Part shown: in pieces, positions 55,174 through 64,000 of the stretch
Position numbering within the stretch: position 1 is the stretch's first letter
How the letters are laid out: every line of letters starts with the position of its first letter
NCBI GenBank assembly: GCA_037442205.1
Contig: JBBIQS010000004.1
Coordinates: 62,001-126,000, forward strand
Direction: 5' to 3'
Length of the DNA stretch: 64,000 nt
Source: JBBIQS01 sp037442205
GTDB taxonomy: Bacteria > Myxococcota > Myxococcia > Myxococcales > UBA5297
Translations under genes and position numbers: made by a program
Notes under the pieces: model-generated
The model's database searches: none
Told to the model about the DNA's origin: nothing
Seen by the model: only the letters and a program-made list of their open reading frames with translations

Positions 55174-55275
55174 TCTGACGAGTCGACTCTCGAGGCCAAC
55201 GAGAACTTCGAGTTCCCTCCACGCTCCGACGCGGTGGCCACCAGAATCAGCTTCACCGTCACCTTCATCCTCGAC
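55174..55275 (+). pseudogene. Decayed duplicate of the tonB 3' end
   Basis: One frame encodes SDESTLEANENFEFPP then DAVATRISFTVTFILD, matching the end of the adjacent TonB (FDESALKAIENYKFTP, EAVTTEITFNVTFILD) at about half of positions with a three-residue deletion. A TAG precedes it in frame and no start is available. It is a partial tandem duplication that has lost function. Confidence 0.75.
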
Positions 55276-55368
55276 CGAGCCCCGGCGCTCCACTCCAAGA
55301 GAAGCGCCGCGGCCTCGGGGAATCGCTCCCCGAGACCGCGGCGCCCTGCCCCTGGCGGAGGCGTCTCT

Positions 55369-58300
55369 CTACGGCCCGTACCAGAAGAACTTCACGTTCT
55401 GGTTGCCATCGTCCCAGTAGCTGACCCGGACCCCGTTCTGCGGCGACAGCGCCAGCGAGCTGAACATGCCGACGCTGCCGGAGTTGTCGAGGGTGACCGC
55501 GGTGAACGGGCCGACGCCGTTGGAGTAGGCCAGCATCAGGCTCGTTTGGCTCTCGCTGCGGTAGCTGATCCGCGGCGCCCCGGTGCTGTCGAGCGCCAGC
55601 GAGATGTGGGTGCCGACATCGCCGTTGTTGTCGGCCACCTGGCTCGACCAGCTGGCGGCGGTGGTGCAGGCGCCGTTGCAGTTGGCGTAGCGCAGCCGGC
55701 GGATGCCACCCCCGCCGACGATTTCCATGTAGGCGATCCGCGGAGCGCCGGCTGCGGTGAGGTCGAGGCTGGCGAAGCGGCCGACGTCGTTGTTGTTGTT
55801 GGCACCGTTGTCGACCACCGCGCGCGCCCAGGGAGTGGTCGTGCCCGGGGTGCAGGCGCCGGTGCATTCGGCGTAGCCCAGGACGTTGCCGTTGTCGAAG
55901 CTGGCCAGGTGCACGCCGCCCGAGCCGTCGACCTTGAGCGAGGGCCAGCGGCCAGTGCGCACGCCGTTGGCGGGGGCCTGCACGTCGCTGGCAGCCGACC
56001 AGACCGGCGCAGCGCCGCCGCAGTTCGAGGTGCAGGCCGAGTAACGGTCGATCATGCTCTGCTGGATCATGCCGTTGTCCTCGAAGGTGTAGGCCAGCGC
56101 CGGCGCGCCGTTGCGAATGGCCAGACTCAGCCAGCGGCCGGCGTCGGTCTGGCCGCCAGTAGCGCCGTTGCGGTTGCAGCCGGTGCCCGTCTGGACGGTG
56201 GCCAGGTTCCAGGCGGTGCCGGTGAACGAGGCGACCTTGGCCGAGCAGTTGGCCATGCTGTGGTAGGCGACGAAGATCAGGCCGTTGGGGAGGATCTTGA
56301 TGTCCACTGGCCGGGCGGTGTCGTTGCCCTGGTACGGCGGATTGCCCACCGTCCCGCCGACGTTGTCCACCACCGGCAGGTAGATCCAGTTCGGCTGGCC
56401 GCCGCCGAAGCAGTTGGCGGTGCAGCGGGCCACCTTCACCTGCTGCGAGTTGTTGTCGAGGTAGGCCACCACCGGGTTGCCGGAGGGATCCAGCGCCAGG
56501 GCGGTGTAGGGGCCGGCGCCGCGGTCGACGATCATGTGCGCCGCCGAGGCGTTGAGGGTCGCCGTCGCCGGCGCGCTCCACTGCACGCCGTTGAAGACCG
56601 ACAGCAGGACCACGTAGGTGCCGTCGGCGTTGGGGCTGAAGCTGGGGTTGACGATGCTCCAGTTGTTGAAGCCGGCGTTGGCCCCGGCCGGCAGGGCGGC
56701 GAACTGCCAGCGGTAGTCGGTGATCGGCCGGGCGAAGCCGCAGGCGGCGTTGGGGTCGATGCTCCCCGAGCCGTCGAGCTGGGCGGTCATGTTGGTGGGC
56801 AGGGCCGAGGTGATGGCGGGCGCCGGCGCCACCGGGTAGGGCTGCAGCATGCCGATGCGCGCCACCGGGGCCAGCCCGCCGCAGGCGGCGGTGTTGAGGG
56901 TGGCGTAGGTCGGGAAGGCTTGGTGCCCGAGCGAATCCCAGACGTCGAGCTGGAACTGGTAGCTGCCGGCGACGTCGGGGACGACCGTCGGAGAGGCGGC
57001 GGACGGGTCGGACAGGAAGGCCTGGCTGCCCTGCGGCCGGCTGGTCATCCGCCACGCGTAGCGGAAGGTGCCGGTGTGGCTGCACTGCGGCGGGTTGTTG
57101 TCCGGGTAGCCGGCCTGGGCGGCGAGGGTCACGGTGGTGCCGATCAGCGGCGCCGTCGACGGCAGGCCGATGCTGGCGGTGGGATAGGCGGCGCCGCAGC
57201 TGGTGGTGGTCAGGGTCACGTAGGCCGGGGCCGAGATGCGCCCGGTGGAGTCGTGGACCTGGACCCGGAATTGGTAGATGCCGGCGACGTCGGGAACGAA
57301 GGTCGGCGCGGCGGCGCTGGGATCGCTGAGCACCGCGGTGCTGGCGTTGGGGCGGCCGGCGATGCTCCATCCGTAGACCAGGGTCTGGCCCAGGCTGCAC
57401 GGCGGATTGTTGTCGGCGTCATCGCCGACCGCGGTCAGCGTCACCTGCTGGCCGGGGTTGGGGTTGGCGGAGGAGGCGCTGGCGGTGACCGTGGGAGTGG
57501 CGGTGCCGCAGAAGGAGGTGGTGAAGGCCACGCGCGCTGGCACTGAGGTCAGCCCGGCGGAGTCGGTGGCCACCACCTGGAACTCGTAGCCGCCGATCAC
57601 GTCGGGAGTGAAGGTGGGCGCAGCCTGGCTGGGATTGGAGAGGATGGCGGCGCTCTGCGGCGGCCGGGAGAAGACGGTCCACTGGTAGGTGAAGGTCTTG
57701 GCGAGGTTGCAGCTGCCGCCGTTGTCGGCGCTGGTGGCCAGCGCGGTCAGGGTGACCTGCTGGCCGGCGTTGGGAGCAACCGGAGCGGCGGAGGCGCTGG
57801 AGATCACCGGGCGGGCGCCGCCGCAGGCGCTGACCGAGATCGTAGTGTCGGTGGCTTTGCTGGACAGGCCCGTCGAGTCGCTGATGACCAGGCGCACCAC
57901 GTAGCTGCCGTCGATGTCGGGCGTGAAGGTGGGCTTCTCGACGGTGGCGCTGGAGAGGCGGGCGGCGCTGCCGGCGGGGACCGCCACCAGCGACCAGTGG
58001 TAGCTCAGCGCCTGGCCGGCGCTGCACGGCGAGTGGTTGTCGAGGTCATCGACCTGGGCCTCCAGCTGGGTCAGCGTGCCGATTCCCGGGCTGGCAGGGG
58101 TGGTCGAGACCGAGCCGATGGTCGGAGCGTTCCCGCCGCAGCTGGTGGCCGTCACCGACAGGTCCTTGGGGGCGCTGGAGCGGCCGGTGGAGTCGGTGAC
58201 GATCAGGCGGACGAGGTACTCGCCGGCGACGTCGGGGGTGAAGCTCGGCGAGAGCGCGGTGGCGCTGTTGAGGCTGGCGCGGCTTCCCGGCGGCAGCGAG

Positions 58301-59118
58301 TACAGCGACCAGGCCAGGCGCTCACCCTGCGACAGGTTGCACGGCGCGGCGTTGTCGGCGTCGACGATCTTCGCGGTCAGCTGCACCGGGAGGCCGATCC
58401 CCGGAGAGGCCGAGCTGGGAGCGATCTCCTGGACCTCGGGGGCGTTGGCGCCGCACGAGCCGGCGGTCACCTTCAGATCCTGGGGGACGCTGGCCAGCCC
58501 GGTGGAGTCGGTGACCACGAGGCGGACCTGGTAGTCGCCCTCGGCGTCGGTGGTGAAGCTGGGGGCGGCGAGGTGCGGATCGTTGAGCGCGGCCTTGCTG
58601 CCGGCGGGCATGCTGATCAGCGTCCACTGGTAGCTGAAGGTCTGCTTGAGGCCGCAGCCGGCGTCGTTGTCGGCATCGGTGATCGGGGCGCTCAGCGAGA
58701 TGAGGGTTCCCACTCCTGGCTGGCTGGGGGCCGCCGCCATGGTGCCGATCACCGGGGCGTTGGCGCCGCAGGTCTTGGCGGTCACCGTCACCGTCGCCGG
58801 ATCGCTGGCCACCAGACCGTTGGACACCACCAGCTGCACCGTGTAGTCGCCAGGGACGTCGGCGGTGAAGCTGGGGGTCTGGGTGCTCTTGTCGTTGAAG
58901 GCGGCCTTGGTCCCGGCCGGGATCGATGCGAAGGACCAGGAGAAGGTCAGCGCCCGCTGCTGCGGGTCACTGCTGGCGCTGCCGTCGAGCCGGACGATCG
59001 AGCCGGCGTTCACCGACAGCGCCGAACCGGCCGACGCCACCGGCTTCTCCACCGACTTCGGGCAGCCCGCCAGGGCCACGGCGGCGATTGCACTCAAGGC
59101 ATACAGGTTGCGAGTCAT
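55369..59118 (-). CDS. Giant PKD-repeat lipoprotein with a C-terminal propeller-like domain
   Basis: 1249 residues; ribosome site AAGGAG. Lipobox ALAGC with Cys19. Residues about 25-830 hold eight PKD/Ig-like repeats of about 100 residues (SYQWTLISMPAGSKAALNDP, DYQVRLVVTDSTGLAS). Repeats 2-8 each start with a CG motif (CGANAP, CGGNAP, CGTATP) and carry a second Cys about 30-35 residues later, implying one disulfide per repeat. The remaining 400 residues look like a propeller (ISLALDSTGAPRISYRS, SLALSPQNGVRVSYWDDG). A surface adhesin or scaffold is likely; no enzyme motif. Confidence 0.88.
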   Translation of the reverse strand: MTRNLYALSAIAAVALAGCPKSVEKPVASAGSALSVNAGSIVRLDGSASSDPQQRALTFSWSFASIPAGTKAAFNDKSTQTPSFTADVPGDYTVQLVVSNGLVASDPATVTVTAKTCGANAPVIGTMAAAPSQPGVGTLISLSAPITDADNDAGCGLKQTFSYQWTLISMPAGSKAALNDPHLAAPSFTTDAEGDYQVRLVVTDSTGLASVPQDLKVTAGSCGANAPEVQEIAPSSASPGIGLPVQLTAKIVDADNAAPCNLSQGERLAWSLYSLPPGSRASLNSATALSPSFTPDVAGEYLVRLIVTDSTGRSSAPKDLSVTATSCGGNAPTIGSVSTTPASPGIGTLTQLEAQVDDLDNHSPCSAGQALSYHWSLVAVPAGSAARLSSATVEKPTFTPDIDGSYVVRLVISDSTGLSSKATDTTISVSACGGARPVISSASAAPVAPNAGQQVTLTALATSADNGGSCNLAKTFTYQWTVFSRPPQSAAILSNPSQAAPTFTPDVIGGYEFQVVATDSAGLTSVPARVAFTTSFCGTATPTVTASASSANPNPGQQVTLTAVGDDADNNPPCSLGQTLVYGWSIAGRPNASTAVLSDPSAAAPTFVPDVAGIYQFRVQVHDSTGRISAPAYVTLTTTSCGAAYPTASIGLPSTAPLIGTTVTLAAQAGYPDNNPPQCSHTGTFRYAWRMTSRPQGSQAFLSDPSAASPTVVPDVAGSYQFQLDVWDSLGHQAFPTYATLNTAACGGLAPVARIGMLQPYPVAPAPAITSALPTNMTAQLDGSGSIDPNAACGFARPITDYRWQFAALPAGANAGFNNWSIVNPSFSPNADGTYVVLLSVFNGVQWSAPATATLNASAAHMIVDRGAGPYTALALDPSGNPVVAYLDNNSQQVKVARCTANCFGGGQPNWIYLPVVDNVGGTVGNPPYQGNDTARPVDIKILPNGLIFVAYHSMANCSAKVASFTGTAWNLATVQTGTGCNRNGATGGQTDAGRWLSLAIRNGAPALAYTFEDNGMIQQSMIDRYSACTSNCGGAAPVWSAASDVQAPANGVRTGRWPSLKVDGSGGVHLASFDNGNVLGYAECTGACTPGTTTPWARAVVDNGANNNNDVGRFASLDLTAAGAPRIAYMEIVGGGGIRRLRYANCNGACTTAASWSSQVADNNGDVGTHISLALDSTGAPRISYRSESQTSLMLAYSNGVGPFTAVTLDNSGSVGMFSSLALSPQNGVRVSYWDDGNQNVKFFWYGP

Positions 59119-59132
59119 GTCCGTGGTTCTCC

Positions 59133-60395
59133 TTAGAAGTTGGCGTGCAGCGCCACGGCGCCGCCGTGGGTCGCGCGAAGGTCGTACTCGAAGGCCAGCA
59201 GGTCGCTCTGGAAGAAGGCGTCCAGCGCAAAGCCCGAGCCGAGCGGGAGGCTCACTCCGGCGACGAGGGTGGTGTCCGACTTGGGCGGCCCGAGGGCCGA
59301 GGCGCTGGTCCCGGGGGTGAAGTTCGGCGCCACCGCCGCTTGGCCGAAGACAGCCAGCGCCGGAGTCAGCGAGTACGCGAGTCGGGCCCCCAGCTCGAGG
59401 CCGATCAGCTTGGAGGGGAAGGCCTCGTTGGTCAGGAACGCCAGCTTGAGCGCCAGCGTCGGCATCGCCACCAGCTTGCCGGAGTGCAGCAGCATGCCGC
59501 CCAGGTCGTAGCCAGTGCCGAGGGAGAAGTCGGTGCGGGTCTCACTCAGGGTCGCCCCGGCGAGGCCGGCGCCGTCGAACGCCGGCTGCTTGCCGAGGTA
59601 GGCCTGATTGGAGAAGCGCAGGGAGAGTCGGGCGAAGACCGGGACCTGCTCGGTGGCGCGATAGCTGGCGCCGAGGGAGAGCAGGCCCACCGTGCTCGGG
59701 GGCACATAGGTTTGCGCGCTGTGCCCGGCGCCGGCCTGCAGCTCCAGCCCCCACGGCCCGAGCTTCTCGGGGCCCGCCGCAACCGACGAAGCGGGCGCCC
59801 GCTCGGCCGGGCGCTCATGGTCGGAAAATGCAGTCACGGTGCGGGTCTGCGCTTCGGCAGGAGGAGGCGGCGGCGGAGCGCTCTCGACGTGCGCGGGAGT
59901 GGGCCTGGCCGGCGAGACCAGCGAGGGCAGCGGCTCTTCCTTGGCCAGGGCCGGCAGGGGCAGCGGCACTCCCTCGACCGCCACCAGCGCGTCGGCGCCC
60001 GCAGAGGCCGGCCAGCTCAGCGTCGCCACGTGCTTGCCGGGCGGGACGGTCACCGGGATCGGCGTGGCCTTGGTGATCGGGCCGCGGTCGCCGTGGGCCT
60101 CGGGATCGGCCAGGGCGCGCACCGGCACCCGGGCGACTTGCTTGCCGTCCAGGTCCGCCTCGGCGATGACCGGCCGGGTGGGCGGCGCTCCTTCGACCCG
60201 AAGCTCGAAGCGCACGGTGGCCGGCCCCGTCACGTGGAGGGTGAGCGCCTTGCCGCGCTCGATCCTGAAAAGCGGCTGGGGCACGCCCCGCACCGTCATC
60301 GAGACGGACTGCGTCCCGGGCGCCACCTCCGCCGAGGCCGCGGACGCCGGGCCGGCGGCGAGGAAGAGCCCGGCGAAGAGTGTCAATCGAGTCAT
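59133..60395 (-). CDS. Outer-membrane barrel protein with periplasmic N-domain, partner of the PKD lipoprotein
   Basis: 420 residues from ATG 60395, with CGAGGTGAAA upstream. Signal peptide ends PASA. Residues about 20-140 form a beta-sandwich-like domain (SMTVRGVPQPLFRIERGKALTLHV), a Pro-rich linker follows (about 165-205), and the last 200 residues are barrel strands (LELQAGAGHSAQTYV, LSLGASYRATEQVPVFARLSL) ending in HANF. The stop is 14 nt before the giant lipoprotein, so they form one operon. It could anchor or export that protein. Confidence 0.75.
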   Translation of the reverse strand: MTRLTLFAGLFLAAGPASAASAEVAPGTQSVSMTVRGVPQPLFRIERGKALTLHVTGPATVRFELRVEGAPPTRPVIAEADLDGKQVARVPVRALADPEAHGDRGPITKATPIPVTVPPGKHVATLSWPASAGADALVAVEGVPLPLPALAKEEPLPSLVSPARPTPAHVESAPPPPPPAEAQTRTVTAFSDHERPAERAPASSVAAGPEKLGPWGLELQAGAGHSAQTYVPPSTVGLLSLGASYRATEQVPVFARLSLRFSNQAYLGKQPAFDGAGLAGATLSETRTDFSLGTGYDLGGMLLHSGKLVAMPTLALKLAFLTNEAFPSKLIGLELGARLAYSLTPALAVFGQAAVAPNFTPGTSASALGPPKSDTTLVAGVSLPLGSGFALDAFFQSDLLAFEYDLRATHGGAVALHANF

Positions 60396-60590
60396 TTTCA
60401 CCTCGGGGAGCGACGGCCCGATGCCGCAGTGCACAATGGCTCCGGACGACGGCTGCTGCCGTCTCCAAGGCAAGCGACATGCCTGAGGGAATTCGGGCGC
60501 TCGACGACCCAGGCGGCGCCCCAGTGCAAAAAAGAGACAGCGTCGGCTAGAAGAGAGTTTCAGTTACCCGTCCTTGTCGGGGAGGAAGCA

Positions 60591-61841
60591 ATGCTCGCCG
60601 TCCTGCTGGCCGTCCTCACGCCGCTGCACAGCCCGCTGTTCGCCGCAGCCCCGAGCACCAAGGTCGCGGTGCTCCCGGTCTCCGCCGGCGAGGGGATCAC
60701 CGACAAGACCGCCGCGGCGCTCAGCGACGCGGTGGCCGCCGAGCTCCGCAAGCTGCCCGGCCTGCAGGTGATCACTCAGCAGGAGATCGCGACGCTGCTG
60801 GCCTTTGACCGGCAGAAGGCGCTCGCCGGCTGCCAGGAGTCCTCGTGCCTGGCCGAGATCGGCGGCGCGCTGGGCGCCGATCGGCTGGTCAGCGGAACGC
60901 TCTCCAAGCTGGGCGAGAGCTGGATGGCCACCCTGAAGCTGCTCGACGTGCAGAAGGCCAAGACCCTGGGCCAGGCTGACCGGCGCATCCGCAACGGGAC
61001 CATCGACGATGTGCTCGACCAACTGGGTCCGATGGTCGCCGAGCTTTTCGGGACTCCCCAGGCCGTGGTCGCCAGGCCCGCGCCCTCGGTCGCGCCCGCC
61101 ACCGCCCCGCGCAAGGCGCTGGCGCCCCCCTGGACCGACGAACCGATGGAGGTGGAGAAGGCCAAGCTCAAGCTGGCCACCGACGGCAAGGGCCGCTATC
61201 TGGCCTGGCTGCCGGGCTCCCACGACACCTTCTGGGCCGGCGATGCCACTGGGCTGTGGGCGCAGCGGGTCATCGGCTACAGCGCCATGGGCGACACCGC
61301 CTACGACTACACGTTCTGGGAGCCGCGGGTGAAGGCGCGCTGGATGGCTTCGTTCGCGATGAAGGACGGCAAGTTCGAGCTCCACTGCGGCGAGAAGCCG
61401 CTTTCCCTCGAGCCGGTGGCCGACGCCGAGGCCGCCAAGCTCCTCTCCAAGATGAAGGTCTACCAGGTGCGCTGGAAGCGCCGGGCCCACGCCATCGCCC
61501 GCGACGACAGCGGCAACTGGTTCTACGTCGATCGCGCCCGCGAGCCCGAGGACAGCAGCGACTATCGCCTCTACGTCGGGCCGCGCGGCAAGGTCGAGGT
61601 CAGCGAGGTCTCCGAGGCCGTCTACGACGAGGGCGGCGAGCTCTACCTCACCGCCGCCGGCAAGCTGCGCGCCTCCCGCAAGGAGAACAACAAGTCCGAG
61701 GCCGAGTGGATCGCCGGCGCGATCAAGACCCCGCTGGTGTGGCTGCACGTCGAAGACAAGGCCCAGTTCATCTACTCCGAGCTGGGGGCCTACGCCGGGC
61801 AGAAGCTGGGGACGCCCTGCGACCCCGAGCTGACCCGGTAG
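60591..61841 (+). CDS. Exported protein with TolB-N/FlgO-like domain
   Basis: 416 residues from ATG 60591 (GGGGAGGA upstream). Signal peptide to about residue 20. Residues about 22-155 resemble the FlgO/TolB N-terminal type domain (VAVLPVSAGEGITDKTAAALSDAVAAEL, LQVITQQEIATLLAFDRQKALAGCQESSC, LGADRLVSGTLSKLGESW). After a Pro/Ala linker, a separate domain of about 220 residues contains DNSGNWFYVDRA-type strands and many Trp/Tyr; I do not recognise it. Myxobacteria encode many proteins starting with this FlgO-like unit. Confidence 0.78.
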   Translation: MLAVLLAVLTPLHSPLFAAAPSTKVAVLPVSAGEGITDKTAAALSDAVAAELRKLPGLQVITQQEIATLLAFDRQKALAGCQESSCLAEIGGALGADRLVSGTLSKLGESWMATLKLLDVQKAKTLGQADRRIRNGTIDDVLDQLGPMVAELFGTPQAVVARPAPSVAPATAPRKALAPPWTDEPMEVEKAKLKLATDGKGRYLAWLPGSHDTFWAGDATGLWAQRVIGYSAMGDTAYDYTFWEPRVKARWMASFAMKDGKFELHCGEKPLSLEPVADAEAAKLLSKMKVYQVRWKRRAHAIARDDSGNWFYVDRAREPEDSSDYRLYVGPRGKVEVSEVSEAVYDEGGELYLTAAGKLRASRKENNKSEAEWIAGAIKTPLVWLHVEDKAQFIYSELGAYAGQKLGTPCDPELTR

Positions 61842-61942
61842 CCGCTCTCCCGAGACGTGGCACCGCGCCTCGGGCCATGCCGGGGAGAGGCGCGGGCGCT
61901 ACCATGCCCCAGTCGCCGCGGTCAGTGTCCAGGAGGCGCCCG

Positions 61943-63415
61943 ATGCCCTTCCATAGCGAGGTCTACCGCACCTCCCTGGCGCTGCTCACCGACCTCTACG
62001 AGCTGACGATGGCCGCGGCCTACTTCAAATCGGGCCTGGCCGACCGCGAGTCCATCTTCCACCTCACTTTCCGGAGCAACCCGTTCCAGGGCGGCTTTGC
62101 GGTCTGCGCCGGGCTCGGCCCGGCGCTCGACTGCCTTTCAGACCTGCGCTTCGACGAGTCGGATCTGGCCTTTCTCGCCCAGCAGCGCGGCGCCGACGGA
62201 AAGCCCCTATTCGATCCGGCATTCCTCGACCGACTGCGCTCGTTCGAGCTTTCGCTCGACATCGACGCCATTCCCGAGGGCACGCTGGTCTTTCCCCACG
62301 AGCCGCTGGTGCGGGTGCAGGGGAGGATTCTCGAGGCGCAGCTGATCGAGACCGCGCTGCTCAACTTCATCAACTTCCAGACCCTGATCGCCACCAAGGC
62401 GGCGAGGGTATGCTTGGCGGCCAGGGGCGAGCCGGTGATCGAGTTCGGCCTGCGCCGGGCCCAGGGGATTGACGGCGGGCTCAGCGCCAGCCGCGCCGCC
62501 TACCTCGGCGGCTGCGCCGGGACCTCCAACGTCCTGGCCGGCAAGCTGCTGGGGATCCCGGTCGGCGGCACCCACGCGCACAGCTGGGTCATGCTCTTCG
62601 AGGACGAGCTCGAGGCCTTCCGCGCCTACGCCAAGGCCCTCCCCAACAACTGCACCTTCCTGGTCGACACCTACGACAGCCTGGAGGGCGTGCGCCACGC
62701 GATCGAGGCCGGGCGCGAGCTGCGGGCGAACGGGCACGAGCTGCTGGGAATCCGCCTCGACTCCGGCGACCTCGCCTACCTGTCGATCCAGGCGCGCCGC
62801 CTGCTCGACGAGGCCGGCTTCGAGAAGACGCGCATCCTCGCCAGCAACGACCTCGACGAGACCACCATCGACAGCCTCAAGGAGCAGGGGGCGACGATCT
62901 CGACCTGGGGCGTGGGGACGCGCCTGGTCACCGGCTACGATCAGCCGGCGCTGGGCGGGATCTACAAGCTGTCGGCGGTGAAGGGCGCCGACGGAATCTT
63001 TCAGCACAAGGTGAAGCTCTCAGAGCAGGCGGCCAAGATCTCCACCCCCGGCAAGCTCCAGGTCCGGCGGTTCAATCCAGCAGCCGAGTACGCGGGCGAT
63101 ATGATCTTCGACGAGCTGTTGCCCATGACCGGCTCGACCTTGTTCATCGATCCCGAGGACATCACGCACCGCAAGGCCATCCCCGAGGGAACTCCCTATC
63201 AGGATCTGCTGGTCCCGGTGATGCGCGGCGGCAAGCGAGTCGGGCCCGCTCCGACGCTGCTCGAGTCGCGCGCGCGCGCGCAGGAGCAGCTCGGCCACGT
63301 CCACTCTGGAATCAAGCGCTTCCTCAATCCCCATCGCTACCCGGCCGGCCTGGAAAAGGGCCTGCACGATCTCAAGACGCGCCTGGTGCTCGAGGCGCGG
63401 AGGCTTCCGGTATGA
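61943..63415 (+). CDS. pncB: Nicotinate phosphoribosyltransferase
   Basis: 490 residues from ATG 61943, chosen for AGGAGG upstream; an in-frame ATG at 61904 would add 13. [18 protein letters not shown] at the start, the phospho-ribosyl region [24 protein letters not shown], and [13 protein letters not shown] with the catalytic His context, [11 protein letters not shown] and [13 protein letters not shown]. It converts nicotinate and PRPP to nicotinate mononucleotide in NAD salvage. It overlaps the PRPP synthetase gene by 4 nt, so product and co-substrate makers are coupled. Confidence 0.95.
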   Translation: MPFHSEVYRTSLALLTDLYELTMAAAYFKSGLADRESIFHLTFRSNPFQGGFAVCAGLGPALDCLSDLRFDESDLAFLAQQRGADGKPLFDPAFLDRLRSFELSLDIDAIPEGTLVFPHEPLVRVQGRILEAQLIETALLNFINFQTLIATKAARVCLAARGEPVIEFGLRRAQGIDGGLSASRAAYLGGCAGTSNVLAGKLLGIPVGGTHAHSWVMLFEDELEAFRAYAKALPNNCTFLVDTYDSLEGVRHAIEAGRELRANGHELLGIRLDSGDLAYLSIQARRLLDEAGFEKTRILASNDLDETTIDSLKEQGATISTWGVGTRLVTGYDQPALGGIYKLSAVKGADGIFQHKVKLSEQAAKISTPGKLQVRRFNPAAEYAGDMIFDELLPMTGSTLFIDPEDITHRKAIPEGTPYQDLLVPVMRGGKRVGPAPTLLESRARAQEQLGHVHSGIKRFLNPHRYPAGLEKGLHDLKTRLVLEARRLPV

Positions 63416-64000
63416 AGGAGCTCGCGGTCTTCTCCACGGCGTCCTACCGCTACCTGCAGCAGGCGCTCTGCTCGCGCAGGGGCTTCGTCCCCGGCGAGGT
63501 CGAGCGCCGCATCTTCCCCGACGGCGAGCGCTACCAGCGCATCCTCAGTCCGGTGCGCGATCGCGACGCGGTGCTGGTGGGCGGGACCCTGAGCGAGGCC
63601 GACACCCTCGAGCTCTACGACCTGGCCTGCGGGCTGGTGCAGGAGGGAGCGCGCAGCCTGTCGCTGGCCATTCCCTTCTTCGGCTACGCAACCATGGAGC
63701 GCGTCTCCAAGCCCGGGGAAGTGGTGACCGCCAAGACCCGGGCTCGGCTGCTGTCCTCGATCCCGGTTCCAGGCTCCGGCAGCCGGGTGCTGCTGCTCGA
63801 CCTCCACTCCGAGGGAGTCCCCTTCTACTTCGAGGGAGCGCTGCGGCCTGTGCATCTGCGGGCGACCGAGGTGGTGGTCGCCGCCGCCCGTCGACTGGGC
63901 GGCGAGCGCTTCGTGCTGGCCTGCACCGACGCCGGGCGCGCGAAATGGGTCGAGACGCTGGCCAACAAGATCGGCGTCAGCGCCTCGTTCGTCTTCAAGC
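63412..64000 (+). CDS. prs: Ribose-phosphate pyrophosphokinase (cut by right edge)
   Basis: 196 residues visible from ATG 63412 to the window edge. PRPP synthetase features: [13 protein letters not shown] at the N-terminus, [12 protein letters not shown], the ATP-loop region [30 protein letters not shown], and the Mg-binding DLHSEG. It makes PRPP from ribose 5-phosphate and ATP. Coupled to pncB by overlap, it probably supplies PRPP for NAD salvage. Divergent in detail from the housekeeping Prs, so it may be a dedicated or bifunctional form. Confidence 0.88.
   Translation, partial: MKELAVFSTASYRYLQQALCSRRGFVPGEVERRIFPDGERYQRILSPVRDRDAVLVGGTLSEADTLELYDLACGLVQEGARSLSLAIPFFGYATMERVSKPGEVVTAKTRARLLSSIPVPGSGSRVLLLDLHSEGVPFYFEGALRPVHLRATEVVVAAARRLGGERFVLACTDAGRAKWVETLANKIGVSASFVFK

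Noticed and set aside
55234..57546. 770-residue plus-strand frame
   Set aside because: It is antisense to the PKD lipoprotein. Only its first codons are of interest, as the tonB remnant.
55369..58900. Nucleotide repeats as a mobile or satellite array
   Set aside because: They are the PKD-repeat codons of one continuous gene.

Overview
The window is high-GC DNA that reads as a myxobacterium or close relative (Myxococcota). The strongest evidence is an mglB-mglA pair nearly identical in layout and sequence to the Myxococcus gliding/polarity switch (MglA has the family's Thr in place of Asp before the PxGQ motif). The rest of the content agrees: FHA-domain proteins, Ser/Thr kinases with HRDISPQN catalytic loops, multi-GAF histidine kinases, Cys-rich and PKD-repeat lipoproteins, PEGA and TPR proteins, and a PilT motor. 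No tRNA, rRNA, CRISPR array, phage or transposase was seen.

Layout. 1-4.7 kb (minus strand): an exported TPR protein running off the left edge and its partner, possibly part of a gliding (Glt-like) cluster, then a small gene, mglA and mglB. 5.0-11.4 kb (plus): nth, then a vitamin B12 operon made of a promoter, a cobalamin riboswitch, btuB, a Cys-rich beta-propeller-like lipoprotein, btuF and btuC. The B12 ATPase candidate lies 7 kb away at 18.6 kb, convergent with a TonB gene. Between them are an ACT regulator, a zinc-ribbon membrane protein, an extracytoplasmic amidohydrolase, an FHA-GAF-adenylyl cyclase, a Cys-rich lipoprotein and a Ser/Thr kinase. 20-23.5 kb: a HIT protein, a small exported protein behind a sigma-54-type promoter, and a beta-barrel/coiled-coil pair. 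23.6-27.2 kb: an NtrC-type regulator and a histidine kinase, split by a YefM-YoeB toxin-antitoxin module. 27.3-34.5 kb: MATE exporter, PII, a porin/PstS-like/chemoreceptor operon, a membrane protein, an exonuclease and a PEGA protein. 34.6-38.7 kb: hemerythrin, SPFH protein, tatA and a tatC with a large periplasmic insert. 38.7-40.0 kb: a compositionally distinct islet (HEAT-repeat protein and small membrane protein). 40.2-45.9 kb: pilT, a REP-like palindrome, recX, bamD and small lipoprotein/TPR/FHA genes. 46-52.9 kb: a 1048-residue sensor kinase, an ABC-F ATPase, and a cNMP-binding protein divergent from a TrkA-N membrane protein. 53.2-55.1 kb: exbB-exbD-tonB followed by a decayed copy of the tonB 3' end. 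55.4-60.4 kb: a giant PKD-repeat lipoprotein with an outer-membrane partner. 60.6-64 kb: a TolB-like protein, then pncB and prs (cut by the right edge).

Main points. The B12 locus suggests a BtuG-like surface capture lipoprotein working with BtuB, and it carries a canonical intrinsic terminator inside the btuF signal-peptide codons. Several genes share a promoter pattern TTGAC-N17-TAnnnT placed so close to the start codon that the mRNAs should be leaderless; in the toxin-antitoxin module this promoter is overlaid by two CGTACG boxes spaced 12 bp apart, the spacing known for YefM operators. All functions are read from sequence and family knowledge; none was tested by a search.
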